This document shows positions 7,101 to 15,543 of a DNA stretch of 64,000 nt, piece by piece (the stretch's first letter is position 1; every line of letters begins with the position of its first letter). The DNA is taken from NCBI RefSeq assembly GCF_013912375.1, contig NZ_JACETV010000005.1:430937-494936 (forward strand). The letters run 5' to 3'. The translations under genes were made by a program, and so were the position numbers. Under the pieces are notes generated by a model, which did no database searches, had not been told where the DNA came from, and saw nothing but the letters and a program-made list of their open reading frames with translations. Source of the DNA: Emticicia sp. BO119 (GTDB taxonomy: Bacteria; Bacteroidota; Bacteroidia; Cytophagales; Spirosomataceae).

Positions 7101-8980
7101 GGGTGAATTTCATTTGTTTTGATAATATCTCTATATTTTGTACTACTTAATAAATATTCAATCTGAGATGAGGCCTCTGATTTATATTTTAAATTAGTAT
7201 CTTTTGAAGCTTTTAAAAGTTGATTTATTTTCTTGGTTAATTCTGATGGAACTAAGGTAAGAATCTGATAATTTATAGTCTCTGCAGCTAATAAAGCAGG
7301 GGTAGAAATTTTATATTTTCTTTCTTCTACATATTTTTCCATAAATTTTGCAAGTCTCATTTCTCTTTTTTTACCCCATACGATTTCATCATTATTCTTA
7401 CTTCTTAGATACTCTAAAAGTAATTCACGGATAAGTGGGTATATTTCATATAAATCATGGCTAAGCTGACGCACTAATGATGAATGCAACACTTCATCAA
7501 CTACCGATAATGGAATAGGGAATAGAGTTTCATTCTCATCTACCTGAAAATTTAACCAGATTTGATGCATTAAATCAACGTTTAGAGCTACCGGAAAGGA
7601 GGCATGGCAAATTATCCACCAATGTGCCTCAGAAGGACATATCTCCCAGAAAGCCTCTAAACGCATTTTATTTAAATCATCTATTAAATTATAGTTTTTA
7701 ATATTATTTAAAGCCCAGTTGACATCATAAATAATATCTTTTGATTCATAGTTAGAAAAGTTTATATTTTCTTCAAAAGTTAAGGTTGGCAACTTAAAGG
7801 AATAGCGTTGAAAATCTGTATCGTTTGGATAAATCATGTTCACGAAATACGAAATATAACGGGCAGACGTTTCTTCTATATTTCTTACTGGGTTAATCCA
7901 TAATAGACGTGGAGTAGTAGACCGGATAACTTTACAGATTTCATAAAATAATTTTATTTGTTTAAAATCTAACTCACGCTTTGCTGCTCCTCCATCACTA
8001 AAGAAAATTACTAATGAGTTTTTATTCCATCTTACTTTTTTTGCCACATCACTCCAAAAAATAGAATCAGTCTGTGCCGGTGTAGTAAATACTCGAAAAT
8101 TTTCCTTATTTAAACTACTTAATGGAATATCACGAAAAAAATATCTATCAAAAATAGAAGTATGTGATTGAATAAGGGAATATTGTGGAGTATTAGTAAC
8201 TATACGAATTATAGTATCTTCCCAACTAGAAAATGGTGTCATTGAATTGGAGTGGTCTGACAACCATATAATATGTTGGTTTAAGTTTTTTTTACTATCG
8301 TATTTTAAGCGATAAATAAATCCAGTTTCAAAAAGTTGTTTGGTAATATCCTGTATATCTAATTCATTAGTAGGCTTTCGTTTAAATTGTGTGGCTACTT
8401 TTCTCAAAATTTGAGTAGTTTTTCTAATATTAAATGGTAGAGCTTTGGCTTCCCAGAATTTAAATGTAGCTTTCTCATTTATAGCTCTTACGGCTTTATC
8501 TTCTATTTTTATACCATAATTACTATCCTTTATTAAAAGATCTACCGCTGGCCATTCTTCTTGCAGGGTGCTAAAGGATGATTCTGAATTTGAATTAGAT
8601 TCTTCTGAATTAAACTCATCTTTATTATCAGAGGCTCTTTCTTTATTATTGACTTGCTCTGAATTTTTATTAATATCATTAATATCTGAACTAATGGTAG
8701 ACATTTTTGCTTCAAAAGGAGGTTTTTGTTCATTTTCAAAAATAAAGTCTCCCAGCTCTGAAAAAAAAATATCAAATATATAGTCAAATTTGTCTTGATG
8801 TTGATTACGGGTAAGCCATAGCGTTTTACATAAATATTTTAACTGCTCTTTAGAAGTAATATCTGACTTAAAAAAACAAATTAAAAAAGCCTCATATTGA
8901 CTATAATCTAATTCTAGTCCGAGTTTTGTTCTTAAGGAATAGAAGAAATCTAAAAAAATAGGTTGGAAGCTTACTTTCAT
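4157..8980 (-). CDS. vWA - LRR - Roc-COR GTPase - SEFIR/TIR-like multidomain protein
   Basis: A 1607-residue chain. Residues 1-80 resemble the CoxE-type N-terminal region that precedes vWA domains. At 90-140 is a low-complexity Asn/Ser/Glu linker. At 235-400 is a vWA domain with MIDAS motif DHSNS (242-246) and D329 in FFSDGG. Residues 724-880 are about seven 22-residue leucine-rich repeats. From 940 is a Roc GTPase with P-loop GDGGSGKT (944-951) and G3 motif WDFGGQ (994-999), followed by a COR-like region to about 1400 with a CYCKKC cluster. At 1437-1570 is a SEFIR/TIR-like domain (KVFVTYATND, IVILSEGYA). It is the last gene of a CHAT-MoxR-vWA run and overlaps the MoxR gene by 4 nt (ATGA), so the two are translationally coupled. 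The likely role is the sensing/effector arm of an NTP-gated conflict system. Whether the terminal domain is an NADase or an adaptor is unknown; I see no certain catalytic Glu. Confidence 0.85.
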   Translation of the reverse strand: MKVSFQPIFLDFFYSLRTKLGLELDYSQYEAFLICFFKSDITSKEQLKYLCKTLWLTRNQHQDKFDYIFDIFFSELGDFIFENEQKPPFEAKMSTISSDINDINKNSEQVNNKERASDNKDEFNSEESNSNSESSFSTLQEEWPAVDLLIKDSNYGIKIEDKAVRAINEKATFKFWEAKALPFNIRKTTQILRKVATQFKRKPTNELDIQDITKQLFETGFIYRLKYDSKKNLNQHIIWLSDHSNSMTPFSSWEDTIIRIVTNTPQYSLIQSHTSIFDRYFFRDIPLSSLNKENFRVFTTPAQTDSIFWSDVAKKVRWNKNSLVIFFSDGGAAKRELDFKQIKLFYEICKVIRSTTPRLLWINPVRNIEETSARYISYFVNMIYPNDTDFQRYSFKLPTLTFEENINFSNYESKDIIYDVNWALNNIKNYNLIDDLNKMRLEAFWEICPSEAHWWIICHASFPVALNVDLMHQIWLNFQVDENETLFPIPLSVVDEVLHSSLVRQLSHDLYEIYPLIRELLLEYLRSKNNDEIVWGKKREMRLAKFMEKYVEERKYKISTPALLAAETINYQILTLVPSELTKKINQLLKASKDTNLKYKSEASSQIEYLLSSTKYRDIIKTNEIHPQIKVLSALYEGEKLIENHDSITKTKVIFKDLAPHLQLTSSQEGFQVNLPMEIQNQLISNNLNSEENNTINEIESSIDNSQSKILDFSNNKRVDYHLLEELKYLQGLNLSNNQIDDYSFLKNLTQLESLDLSSNQIRDISFLQNLTQLQTLNLSYNKIQDISFLQNLTQLQTLNLSYNKIQDISFLQNLTQLHSLYLNSNQIRDISFLQSLTHLQILEISSNLIQNISFSQYLTQLHSLDLSSNQIQDIRPLLPIIKNGLKVSLKKYKGNEISLYDNPVINPPKEIIEIGREAILRYFERIDQEGYDFIFEAKLTLVGDGGSGKTSLQRRILNENSELPAGNDRTRGIKLYDWQFKDADERTYTTHIWDFGGQDVYYPVHRFFLTENSVYILVASTRFPTHNFEYWIPTIYQFAGNSPIILVQTCDNGNQKEWTDIKTFYGVPEYNLKPLYKIDLSSPNNWGLRNLKGFIQHQITELPHIGKAVPRSWVKVREKLIEKSKTEDYISFEKFSELCKQTDSQGFRRPLDVEDLGLFLHNIGIILWYYNKDLLRNFVILKPEWAMNAVYKIIDDTIIQEHNGIISQNDFYRIWAGESHLARLSELKVMLQIFKIAFPKQHQKNNYLLPARLQPIPEDKHWPIHEKYLRLEYHFDFMLRGIVNQLSADLSNQIVSDESVWSNAVILKQNNSYAQIVEEAHKKKILIKATGNDARGLMLLIMNSMSNIIKEYRGVVPQLRVPCYCKKCQILEKPTVFEYEELIDLINEGRVNVTCYKSDTKLSIFQLLYSVGLENIEEKDEIKIKTLNKESLDTEIKVFVTYATNDKDGNVDQPHYNKVHQLVNALRSRGFNATFDKNLNDNETDTSFTEMMIKSIKESNKVIVILSEGYALKTNDFKSSVGFEYSLILNDIDENPNKYILVTFTDKTKEIYPFALRERDTIDLSNLESKEIDRLLRKLGNTVNILFNSVVKRNESNEPEDVGSLF
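6540..6682. repeat. Perfect 66-bp tandem duplication encoding leucine-rich repeats
   Basis: Bases 6540-6605 are repeated exactly at 6606-6671, and identity runs on for another 11 bp into the next, diverged unit. Each unit encodes three quarters of one LRR plus the start of the next (NLTQLQTLNLSYNKIQDISFLQ split in phase). The absence of silent differences indicates a recent duplication and a way to change LRR number in frame. Confidence 0.9.
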
Positions 8981-9975
8981 AACTCTAGTTTACTAAAGCG
9001 TGAAAAATCTTCTAAATTTTTTAATAATATTTCCGGATATGGTATCTCTTTTTTTAGTAGTATTTCTTTAATATCAGAACCACTTAACCAAAAATAATGT
9101 ATAATACGAACCCAATCTAAAAGCTCGCTAGTATCTGGCTTTTTTATCGCATTATTTGCTTTCATTTCATTAACAAGTGAAATAAAGCGAGAGACAATAT
9201 CTTTTATTACTTCATCAGACAGAAGTTCACCTTGTTTAGAATTTTCTGAAAAACTTGCAATGTGAGCTTTGACAATTTCCATTCTCCTTGAAATACGAAT
9301 ATTTTCTTTACTATTGTCTAAATCATCACTTTCATCTAAATCAATATAATGAAATACACAGCGCCTTAAAAAAGCGTTAGGCAACTCTTTTTCATCGTTG
9401 CTCGTAATAATAACAATAGGTGAGTTTTTTGCTTTCTCTTCATGGGGTAATTCCCCTTTTTTATTAAGCTCTTTAATAAAGAAACGTTTTTGATCTAGTT
9501 CCAATAATAAATCATTAGGAAAGTCAATATCGGCTTTATCAATTTCATCAATTAATAGAATAGCTTGTTTTTGACTTTGAAAAGCTTTGGCCATTGGACC
9601 ATAAACAACATATTCTTCTTTCTCAGGCAGTTGCTCATTACTTTTGTTTTGCGAATCACGCAAATTAGCAAGGTAGTCATAAGTATATAATCCTTCAGTG
9701 GCTTTTGTTGTAGATTTCACATACCATTCAAAGAAATATTTTCTATACTCTTTACCATATAGTTCGAAAGCTATTGCTTGTGCTAATCTTGTTTTTCCAG
9801 ATCCTGGTTCTCCTCTTATTAGCAATGGTCGATTAAGTAAACGAGCGTACTCAACTGCTTTTTTCAAGCTTTCACTTGGTAAATAGGGAGGGATTTTTAC
9901 AGATAGTTCTTCGCCATTTTCATCATAGTCAGGCTGTGCTTTTAGAAGAGCTTTTCCAGCATAAAGTTTTTCCAT
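8977..9975 (-). CDS. MoxR-like AAA+ ATPase (left cassette)
   Basis: 332 residues. Walker A is GEPGSGKT (55-62), Walker B is LIDE (141-144) followed by the MoxR-type IDKADIDFPNDLLLELD, sensor 1 is ITSNDEKELP, and the arginine finger region is AFLRRCVFHYI. MoxR ATPases remodel partner proteins and usually work with a vWA protein. Here the vWA gene follows with a 4-nt overlap and a CHAT protease gene precedes. A TTG at 9990 would extend the frame by five codons and overlap the CHAT stop; ATG 9975, 7 nt after that stop, is the better start. It is probably the NTP-driven switch of the three-gene unit. Confidence 0.92.
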   Translation of the reverse strand: MEKLYAGKALLKAQPDYDENGEELSVKIPPYLPSESLKKAVEYARLLNRPLLIRGEPGSGKTRLAQAIAFELYGKEYRKYFFEWYVKSTTKATEGLYTYDYLANLRDSQNKSNEQLPEKEEYVVYGPMAKAFQSQKQAILLIDEIDKADIDFPNDLLLELDQKRFFIKELNKKGELPHEEKAKNSPIVIITSNDEKELPNAFLRRCVFHYIDLDESDDLDNSKENIRISRRMEIVKAHIASFSENSKQGELLSDEVIKDIVSRFISLVNEMKANNAIKKPDTSELLDWVRIIHYFWLSGSDIKEILLKKEIPYPEILLKNLEDFSRFSKLEL

Positions 9976-9982
9976 AAAATTA

Positions 9983-11896
9983 TTAGTCAAATAATTGTTT
10001 AAGGTTTAAAGGGGGAATATTTAATTGCTTGCATATAGCTTGCACGACAGGTGTAATATAGTTAGGAAGATCTAAATCTATTCTATTAACATTTACATCT
10101 TCTGGAGTTGTTGTTGTCTCTGCCCAAAGTATAATTTCTTCTTTTTCCACTTGTTTTATAGGATCATTTCTTAAAAAAAATAAACTATTATTAGTATTTA
10201 ATTTCTCAAATAGAGAAACATTATCATAAGCATTATTGATAGCTATTATAAATATTTTATTACCTTGAGACGCTAATGTTTTTTTTTCTAATTCTTCAGC
10301 AAACTGGAATATTGCTTTGGCATGTATTTCTGCTTTACTTCTTCCTGTAGACTCTATAAATAAATCTTCAAAAAGAATTAATAAATTATAACTGTTATTT
10401 AGTTTGAAAAAATTGCTATAAAATTCACCTTCAAATTTTAGTTCTTCAGCTAAATATTTAATTATATCTTCATAAGTTTGAATTTGGTAATGCTTTAATG
10501 AAAGTTTAATTTCTTGTGCTACGATATTTCTTCTTCTAAGAATTTCTTTATAGGATTTTACTAGGATGTTTTGACCACAATATTTCGTCCCTTCAATATA
10601 AGTAAAGATTAATCTTTTATCATTTTGTAAGGCTAATTCTAAATATTCCTTTTGAGTTTTAAAATTGAAATTTCTAATTATTTGACTTACTTTATTGGAA
10701 GGTTCTTCAATAAATTCCTTATACATTTGTCCAAACATTATTTTTTTTATATCATCACTTATCCCTGCGATTTCAGTAAAGCTACTTTTCCAGTCTCCAA
10801 AGGGAATAGTTAATTCAGGGATTATACCTTCCTCTTTTAAATATTCTATAGAGTCTTTAGGATCTTTAATTGACACAAAAATTATAGATTTGCTTTTAAT
10901 ATCCTTTTTATCTATTTTCAAAGAATCCCAAAAAGTAATAAATTCATTATTTTTAATTAGAATAATCAGAATATCAGCAGCTTTAATTTCAATTTTAACG
11001 TCAGTGAGATCCAGATTTTCTTTATAAAAATATTTATTTTCTTCTTCAGCAGTATACGTACCATTTACAGTTACTTTTTTTTTTGTTATTTTAGATACTA
11101 ATTTATCTTTAAATAATTTATATTCATTTATCGCACATTTATCGTAAATAAAGTATAATCCAGGAACTGTCGAGCCTTCTTGCTTAGCCGTTGATATTGG
11201 TAAATTTTTTAATTTCCACCAATAAATATCATCTAAAATCGTCTCTTCTCCCTCTTTGACAAAAAGTTGCCAACGATCATTCTCATCTTTAGTTTGGATC
11301 TTAAGGCTACTACGCCAGATAATTGGTTGAATAGAAGTCTCACTTAATATTTTTTGTTTTGCGATAAGTCCATTTATAGCATGTTCAAAAGCTGACTTTA
11401 TTGTATAGCTTCTATCAGAAAGAGCTTGATAAAATATATTAGCAAATTCTTTAGCGATCCCATCAGCTATTTTCCCTTTGGTTGCAATGACTATTTTTAT
11501 ATTATTTTCAAAGAGTAAATTAACTTGATCAAAGGTTGAACATCCATTTAAAAAAACCAATTTCAAGTTTTGAGCTTCTGCCAAAAGACCTGCTACTCCT
11601 TTAGCATATAAAGGTCCGTTTTCAAAAAACAATTGCTTGTCACCAGCATGACCACTAAAATGAAAAATAATAATTCTATGCTTGTAATCTTTAATATCGT
11701 TCATAATATCCTCTCCCTTTACACTGGGGCGTGACGGAAAATCCACATTTAAATACTTATCATGGTTATCATGAATTTTACATTGTTCCCAAGCTTTTCC
11801 GATAGCTGTATGTTCATCTAATAAATGTGTTAAATAATTATCATGTTCACTTTGAGAAAAGTAAGATAACATGACTGGAGTATGTATTAAACGCAT
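9983..11896 (-). CDS. CHAT protease with C-terminal iSTAND-like region (left cassette)
   Basis: 637 residues. Residues 1-180 form a CHAT (caspase-HetF-associated) domain with H83 in FHFSGHA and C119 in FLNGCST, the expected His/Cys dyad, and the trailing SAFEHAI helix. Residues 300-390 form an alternating strand/helix segment of uncertain fold. Residues about 425-620 resemble an inactivated STAND/P-loop module: a strand LIFTYIEGTKYCGQ takes the place of Walker A without its Lys, and NLLILFEDLFIE looks like a Walker B strand. In known systems such iSTAND modules bridge partners rather than hydrolyse NTP. The gene precedes the MoxR gene by 7 nt. It has a paralogue of similar layout at 15544-17136. 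Protease identity is firm; the second half is inference. Confidence 0.85.
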   Translation of the reverse strand: MRLIHTPVMLSYFSQSEHDNYLTHLLDEHTAIGKAWEQCKIHDNHDKYLNVDFPSRPSVKGEDIMNDIKDYKHRIIIFHFSGHAGDKQLFFENGPLYAKGVAGLLAEAQNLKLVFLNGCSTFDQVNLLFENNIKIVIATKGKIADGIAKEFANIFYQALSDRSYTIKSAFEHAINGLIAKQKILSETSIQPIIWRSSLKIQTKDENDRWQLFVKEGEETILDDIYWWKLKNLPISTAKQEGSTVPGLYFIYDKCAINEYKLFKDKLVSKITKKKVTVNGTYTAEEENKYFYKENLDLTDVKIEIKAADILIILIKNNEFITFWDSLKIDKKDIKSKSIIFVSIKDPKDSIEYLKEEGIIPELTIPFGDWKSSFTEIAGISDDIKKIMFGQMYKEFIEEPSNKVSQIIRNFNFKTQKEYLELALQNDKRLIFTYIEGTKYCGQNILVKSYKEILRRRNIVAQEIKLSLKHYQIQTYEDIIKYLAEELKFEGEFYSNFFKLNNSYNLLILFEDLFIESTGRSKAEIHAKAIFQFAEELEKKTLASQGNKIFIIAINNAYDNVSLFEKLNTNNSLFFLRNDPIKQVEKEEIILWAETTTTPEDVNVNRIDLDLPNYITPVVQAICKQLNIPPLNLKQLFD

Positions 11897-12216
11897 TGAA
11901 AATTAATATTTTATAATGGTTTAGCAGAAAGTCACTTTTGCAAAATTCTATTATCTAGGTTAAGATTAGAAAGATGAAAACCATAAAAAATTGATTCCTT
12001 CTTTAGGCTATTTATTCGATTTTATTATGGCTCAAAATTTCTAACTCTAATATTGAATTTAAATTGTTATACTTTTATAGAAAACAATCAATATGGACAT
12101 TTAACAATAACATGAATATATATAAAATTATTGACAGGAAATTTACTTTATCTAAATTAAGAATTTAAAAACTTTAATTCTTTGTAATTAATTGCTTTTT
12201 TGAGAACATTATGCAG
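11897..12216. other. AT-rich intergenic region between the caspase-SGNH and CHAT genes
   Basis: This 320-nt stretch is very AT-rich and has no convincing ORF, RNA or terminator. It probably carries the promoter of the CHAT-MoxR-vWA unit on the minus strand (a loose AGAATTTTG occurs there), but I find no full -33/-7 match. Its size suggests the caspase gene is transcribed separately from the cassette. Confidence 0.4.
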
Positions 12217-15159
12217 TTAATAATACTTCTTCTTAATTGCAATCTTTTCTATTTCTTCAATGAATTTATTACCTATTAACTCAAATCCTATATTTGTAGG
12301 ATGAATTTCATCACTCCAATTATTACGTCCAACTAAATTGCGAGTATCAATTAATGTCACATTGTCTTGAAAATTATTTTTGCTAATAAGGCTTTTAATT
12401 TTTTCTGCAAATTGATCTAAAATATATGATATTAGCTTTTCTCGTTCTGTTTGAGGAATAATTTTTTTCTCAATCATAAATTTCCCACTCCAACTTGTCT
12501 TTTTCTTATTCCCTGAAATAGTAGTGTCTAAAGGGATAATATAATCGTAACAATGTACAAAAATGTGTAAATCTTTATATTGACTTATTAGTTCAGAGAA
12601 CATTTCTACATACAAACGTTCTAGTTTTTCTAGTTGGTTAAAGAATTTCTGAGTCAAGTAACGTTTAGGAGAATCATCATCTCGGTCAGGCTCATCTTTT
12701 AAAAAAAATTGAAATTCTTTTCCTAACACGTCATTCCCACCTCCACTTACTAAGAAGATTTTAGACCCTTCGTCACCAATTGCTTTTACATATTCTCGTT
12801 TCTTTAAATAGTTTTCAAGTGTATCTCCTGCCTCAGCCAAGCTTAACACCGCATAGCGTTTGTAAAGCTGATCAACAATATCTTGTAACTGAATGGGGTA
12901 TTGAAACCATGAGTCACCTTCGGCTACAACTCTTAGGCGAGATGGATCCTGCTTAAGTTTTTCATATCGATTTTTACGTATTGCGGTTTCGTACTTATTA
13001 CCTAAGAAAATCTTAATATCATCATATAAGCCTTTCTCGTCTTCAGGTATAATCAGACCTTTTTTTAATTCCCAGATAGTTGGTTGGCCAAATTTATCTA
13101 GTTTTATTTCATAATATAATCTTGAAGCAAAGTAAACTGTCTCTTCATATTGAAGTAATTTATTCAGCAGGCCTGCTGAAATTCTATTATAAGTCGGATT
13201 AATAAATTCCAAGTTTAAAGTCTGAGTGATCCAACTTGAAGACTCTATAGCCTTATTAATTTTAAGGCCTCGAAAATTCTTAGTTGTGAGTTCTTCTATA
13301 TCATCACTTGTAAATGGTTTAGGTAATTCGTCTAAAGTTAAAGCCTCTGCTTCAAACAAGGATGTACTTATGATGAACTTTAAAGTTTCAATCGTTTTAG
13401 GCCAATTGTATTCTTTTTCTACATTACCTAATTCTAATTCAATATTTTCACTACCATTAATGCTTAAAGAAATTGATTTTCCTGCCTCTAATAGTTGAAC
13501 TCTTTGAGGTAATAAATCAAGAAAGCACTGAAATTCTTTAGTTAAATAAAGCGCACAAAAATACAAGTCCTTATGAGTTGTATTAGTAATTTCAATTTTT
13601 ATTGTACCACTCCAATCATTGCCTTTTTTTTCATATGCTATAGAAGCAAAGTCATTATTGATTGGAAAAATAATAGTATTTTCTGAAGTTTGAGTTATTT
13701 TAATTTCAAGTGGGTTATCAAAGGAGTCTTTGCCTCTATTTGTATTCTGAAGATTTTTAATAAAGTGCCAACGTGAAATATGCTGAATTGTTCCTATTAT
13801 ATTATCGTAGTTACTTTGACCTATATACGGGATAGGGCGTATTAGTGGACGATATGGATCTTTAGGTAGAGTAATAAACACTTCTCCACTACGAACATGA
13901 AACGTATAATCTACCACTTCAATTTTACCACTATCCTTTTCATTATTCTCAATACCTTTAACTTCTCTAAATGAAAAGCTACCACATGCCGTTGCAGTCA
14001 GCTCATTAAAAAGTTTGCTTGCTTCTTCAAGAGTAGCATCATGGTTCTTAAACTCAAGCTTCAATTCTTGAGTCAATAACCCTAAAACCTCTGCTTTATA
14101 AACCTTATCACTTTCAAGCCCTTCTGCATCAATAAGCGTGAAATCTATAAAAATGCCATTTTCACGAATTTTAGCCTTAAATATTTTAGTAGGGTCTTCA
14201 ACATTTACTATATTGACTCCAGAGGTAACATTTAGACCATGAATAGCTCCTACATTAAGTTGCCAGCCATTCTTGTTATTTTTTGTCACTTCAGCTAACA
14301 TTTTTTTAGAATCAATAGAAATATTTAAAAAGCCATAATCGAGTATCTTGGAGGCATTAATAGGAATATAAACTCTAGGAGTCTGTTCAAAACTCGCTCT
14401 CATATACTGTCTTAATCTACTTCTTAAAACATTGTAAGAAATATTCCCTCCACAACCTTTAAGTACTTTAATTAATGTCTTAGTGAAAACACCTTCTCCT
14501 GCAATTTCTATGGCAGTCTGATTAGATTCACAAGCAGCAAGTTGTACATGAACTCCTTGAGGTATATTCGAGGTAGGTTCTTTAATAGAATTACTAAATA
14601 AAAACTCACTCCATTGTCTTTGGGGAAAAGGACCACCATTTTTATCGTAAACAATTTTCTTAATAACACTCTTAAAGCTTGCTTCTACCAAAGCACCATT
14701 ACGAGTATTATCTCCAGAATGACAGCAATCAAAAATTGTTACAATATGAGCATGGGTTCTTTCATAGAGTTCTGCTATTAAAAAACGAAGTTCTTTATCT
14801 GCAAGCAGAAAGTCCGATACCTTATTTGTCTCATCATAACAAACTAAGCATTCTAAAAGACCATCAGTCTCCTCTTTCCAAATGCTATCTGCTCTCTCCT
14901 GTGTACCATGACCTGAATAATAAAAGAGAATAGTATCATTTTCTTTTGCCTCACTTAAGTAATTTTCGAATCCATTAATAATCTCTTTTCGTGTAGCCTG
15001 GTTATTAATAAGTTTCTGAATTGTTACATTAAAATTTTTATTTAGGTATAAATAGTTCTCTATTTCATCAATATCGTTAACACATCCATGCAGGTTATTA
15101 ATATTTTTATACTTATCAATACCTATAAGTAGAGCAAATACATTTTTTTGAGTTGCCAT
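12217..15159 (-). CDS. Caspase-like protease fused to SGNH/GDSL hydrolase
   Basis: 980 residues. Residues 1-275 form a peptidase C14 (metacaspase-like) domain: VFALLIGIDKY, H84 in FYYSGHG, and C146 in FDCCHSG, followed by LAACESNQTA. Residues 280-700 form a beta-rich middle part similar in position to the linker domains of other Bacteroidota caspase proteins, with no clear family. Residues 740-970 form an SGNH hydrolase: block I AEGDSWF (S750), block II Gly in AEAGDT, block III SGGGND (N809), block V DEIHP (D950, H953). All catalytic residues of both enzymes appear intact. There is no signal peptide or membrane segment, so it is cytoplasmic. It lies between the two CHAT cassettes and is divergent from the right one. 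A protease and a lipase/esterase-type hydrolase on one chain suggests a death effector, possibly activated by cleavage. That role is inference. Confidence 0.88.
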   Translation of the reverse strand: MATQKNVFALLIGIDKYKNINNLHGCVNDIDEIENYLYLNKNFNVTIQKLINNQATRKEIINGFENYLSEAKENDTILFYYSGHGTQERADSIWKEETDGLLECLVCYDETNKVSDFLLADKELRFLIAELYERTHAHIVTIFDCCHSGDNTRNGALVEASFKSVIKKIVYDKNGGPFPQRQWSEFLFSNSIKEPTSNIPQGVHVQLAACESNQTAIEIAGEGVFTKTLIKVLKGCGGNISYNVLRSRLRQYMRASFEQTPRVYIPINASKILDYGFLNISIDSKKMLAEVTKNNKNGWQLNVGAIHGLNVTSGVNIVNVEDPTKIFKAKIRENGIFIDFTLIDAEGLESDKVYKAEVLGLLTQELKLEFKNHDATLEEASKLFNELTATACGSFSFREVKGIENNEKDSGKIEVVDYTFHVRSGEVFITLPKDPYRPLIRPIPYIGQSNYDNIIGTIQHISRWHFIKNLQNTNRGKDSFDNPLEIKITQTSENTIIFPINNDFASIAYEKKGNDWSGTIKIEITNTTHKDLYFCALYLTKEFQCFLDLLPQRVQLLEAGKSISLSINGSENIELELGNVEKEYNWPKTIETLKFIISTSLFEAEALTLDELPKPFTSDDIEELTTKNFRGLKINKAIESSSWITQTLNLEFINPTYNRISAGLLNKLLQYEETVYFASRLYYEIKLDKFGQPTIWELKKGLIIPEDEKGLYDDIKIFLGNKYETAIRKNRYEKLKQDPSRLRVVAEGDSWFQYPIQLQDIVDQLYKRYAVLSLAEAGDTLENYLKKREYVKAIGDEGSKIFLVSGGGNDVLGKEFQFFLKDEPDRDDDSPKRYLTQKFFNQLEKLERLYVEMFSELISQYKDLHIFVHCYDYIIPLDTTISGNKKKTSWSGKFMIEKKIIPQTEREKLISYILDQFAEKIKSLISKNNFQDNVTLIDTRNLVGRNNWSDEIHPTNIGFELIGNKFIEEIEKIAIKKKYY

Positions 15160-15543
15160 GTTAAGAGTATGTTTGTAATAATTTTAATTTAACATAGGAG
15201 TTTGCTTTCTTAAATATTTTCTGTAATCAACATATGAAGGTAATTATACAAAATTCGGTAATATCAATAATTGGATAATCGCTAGTAAGTATTTTCAATA
15301 CTCTAATCTATTAGGGATAATTCTATTAAAAGCATTATCTTTTAGACTAAATCATTATAAATAATACATTTTACCTGACCTAAAATTACCGAATAATAAT
15401 AAAATTTTCTATTTATCGGTACAATTTATATTTTTATAAAAAAACTAACAACATGAATGCGTCAATAAAGTTCATTCTAATATAGTGTAAGTTAAAATTC
15501 ATCAATTTATCTTTTAGATTAACATAAAACGTCATTTTATTAC
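15160..15543. promoter_or_regulatory. Divergent intergenic control region of the two cassettes
   Basis: These 384 very AT-rich bases separate caspase-SGNH (minus) from the right CHAT gene (plus). They hold a 10-bp motif in opposite orientations, ATTCGGTAAT (15253-15262) and ATTACCGAAT (15385-15394), plus a related ATCGGTAC near 15415. Such paired sites could bind one regulator controlling both directions. A loose -7 box TATCTTTT lies before the CHAT start. No gene is visible. Confidence 0.45.
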
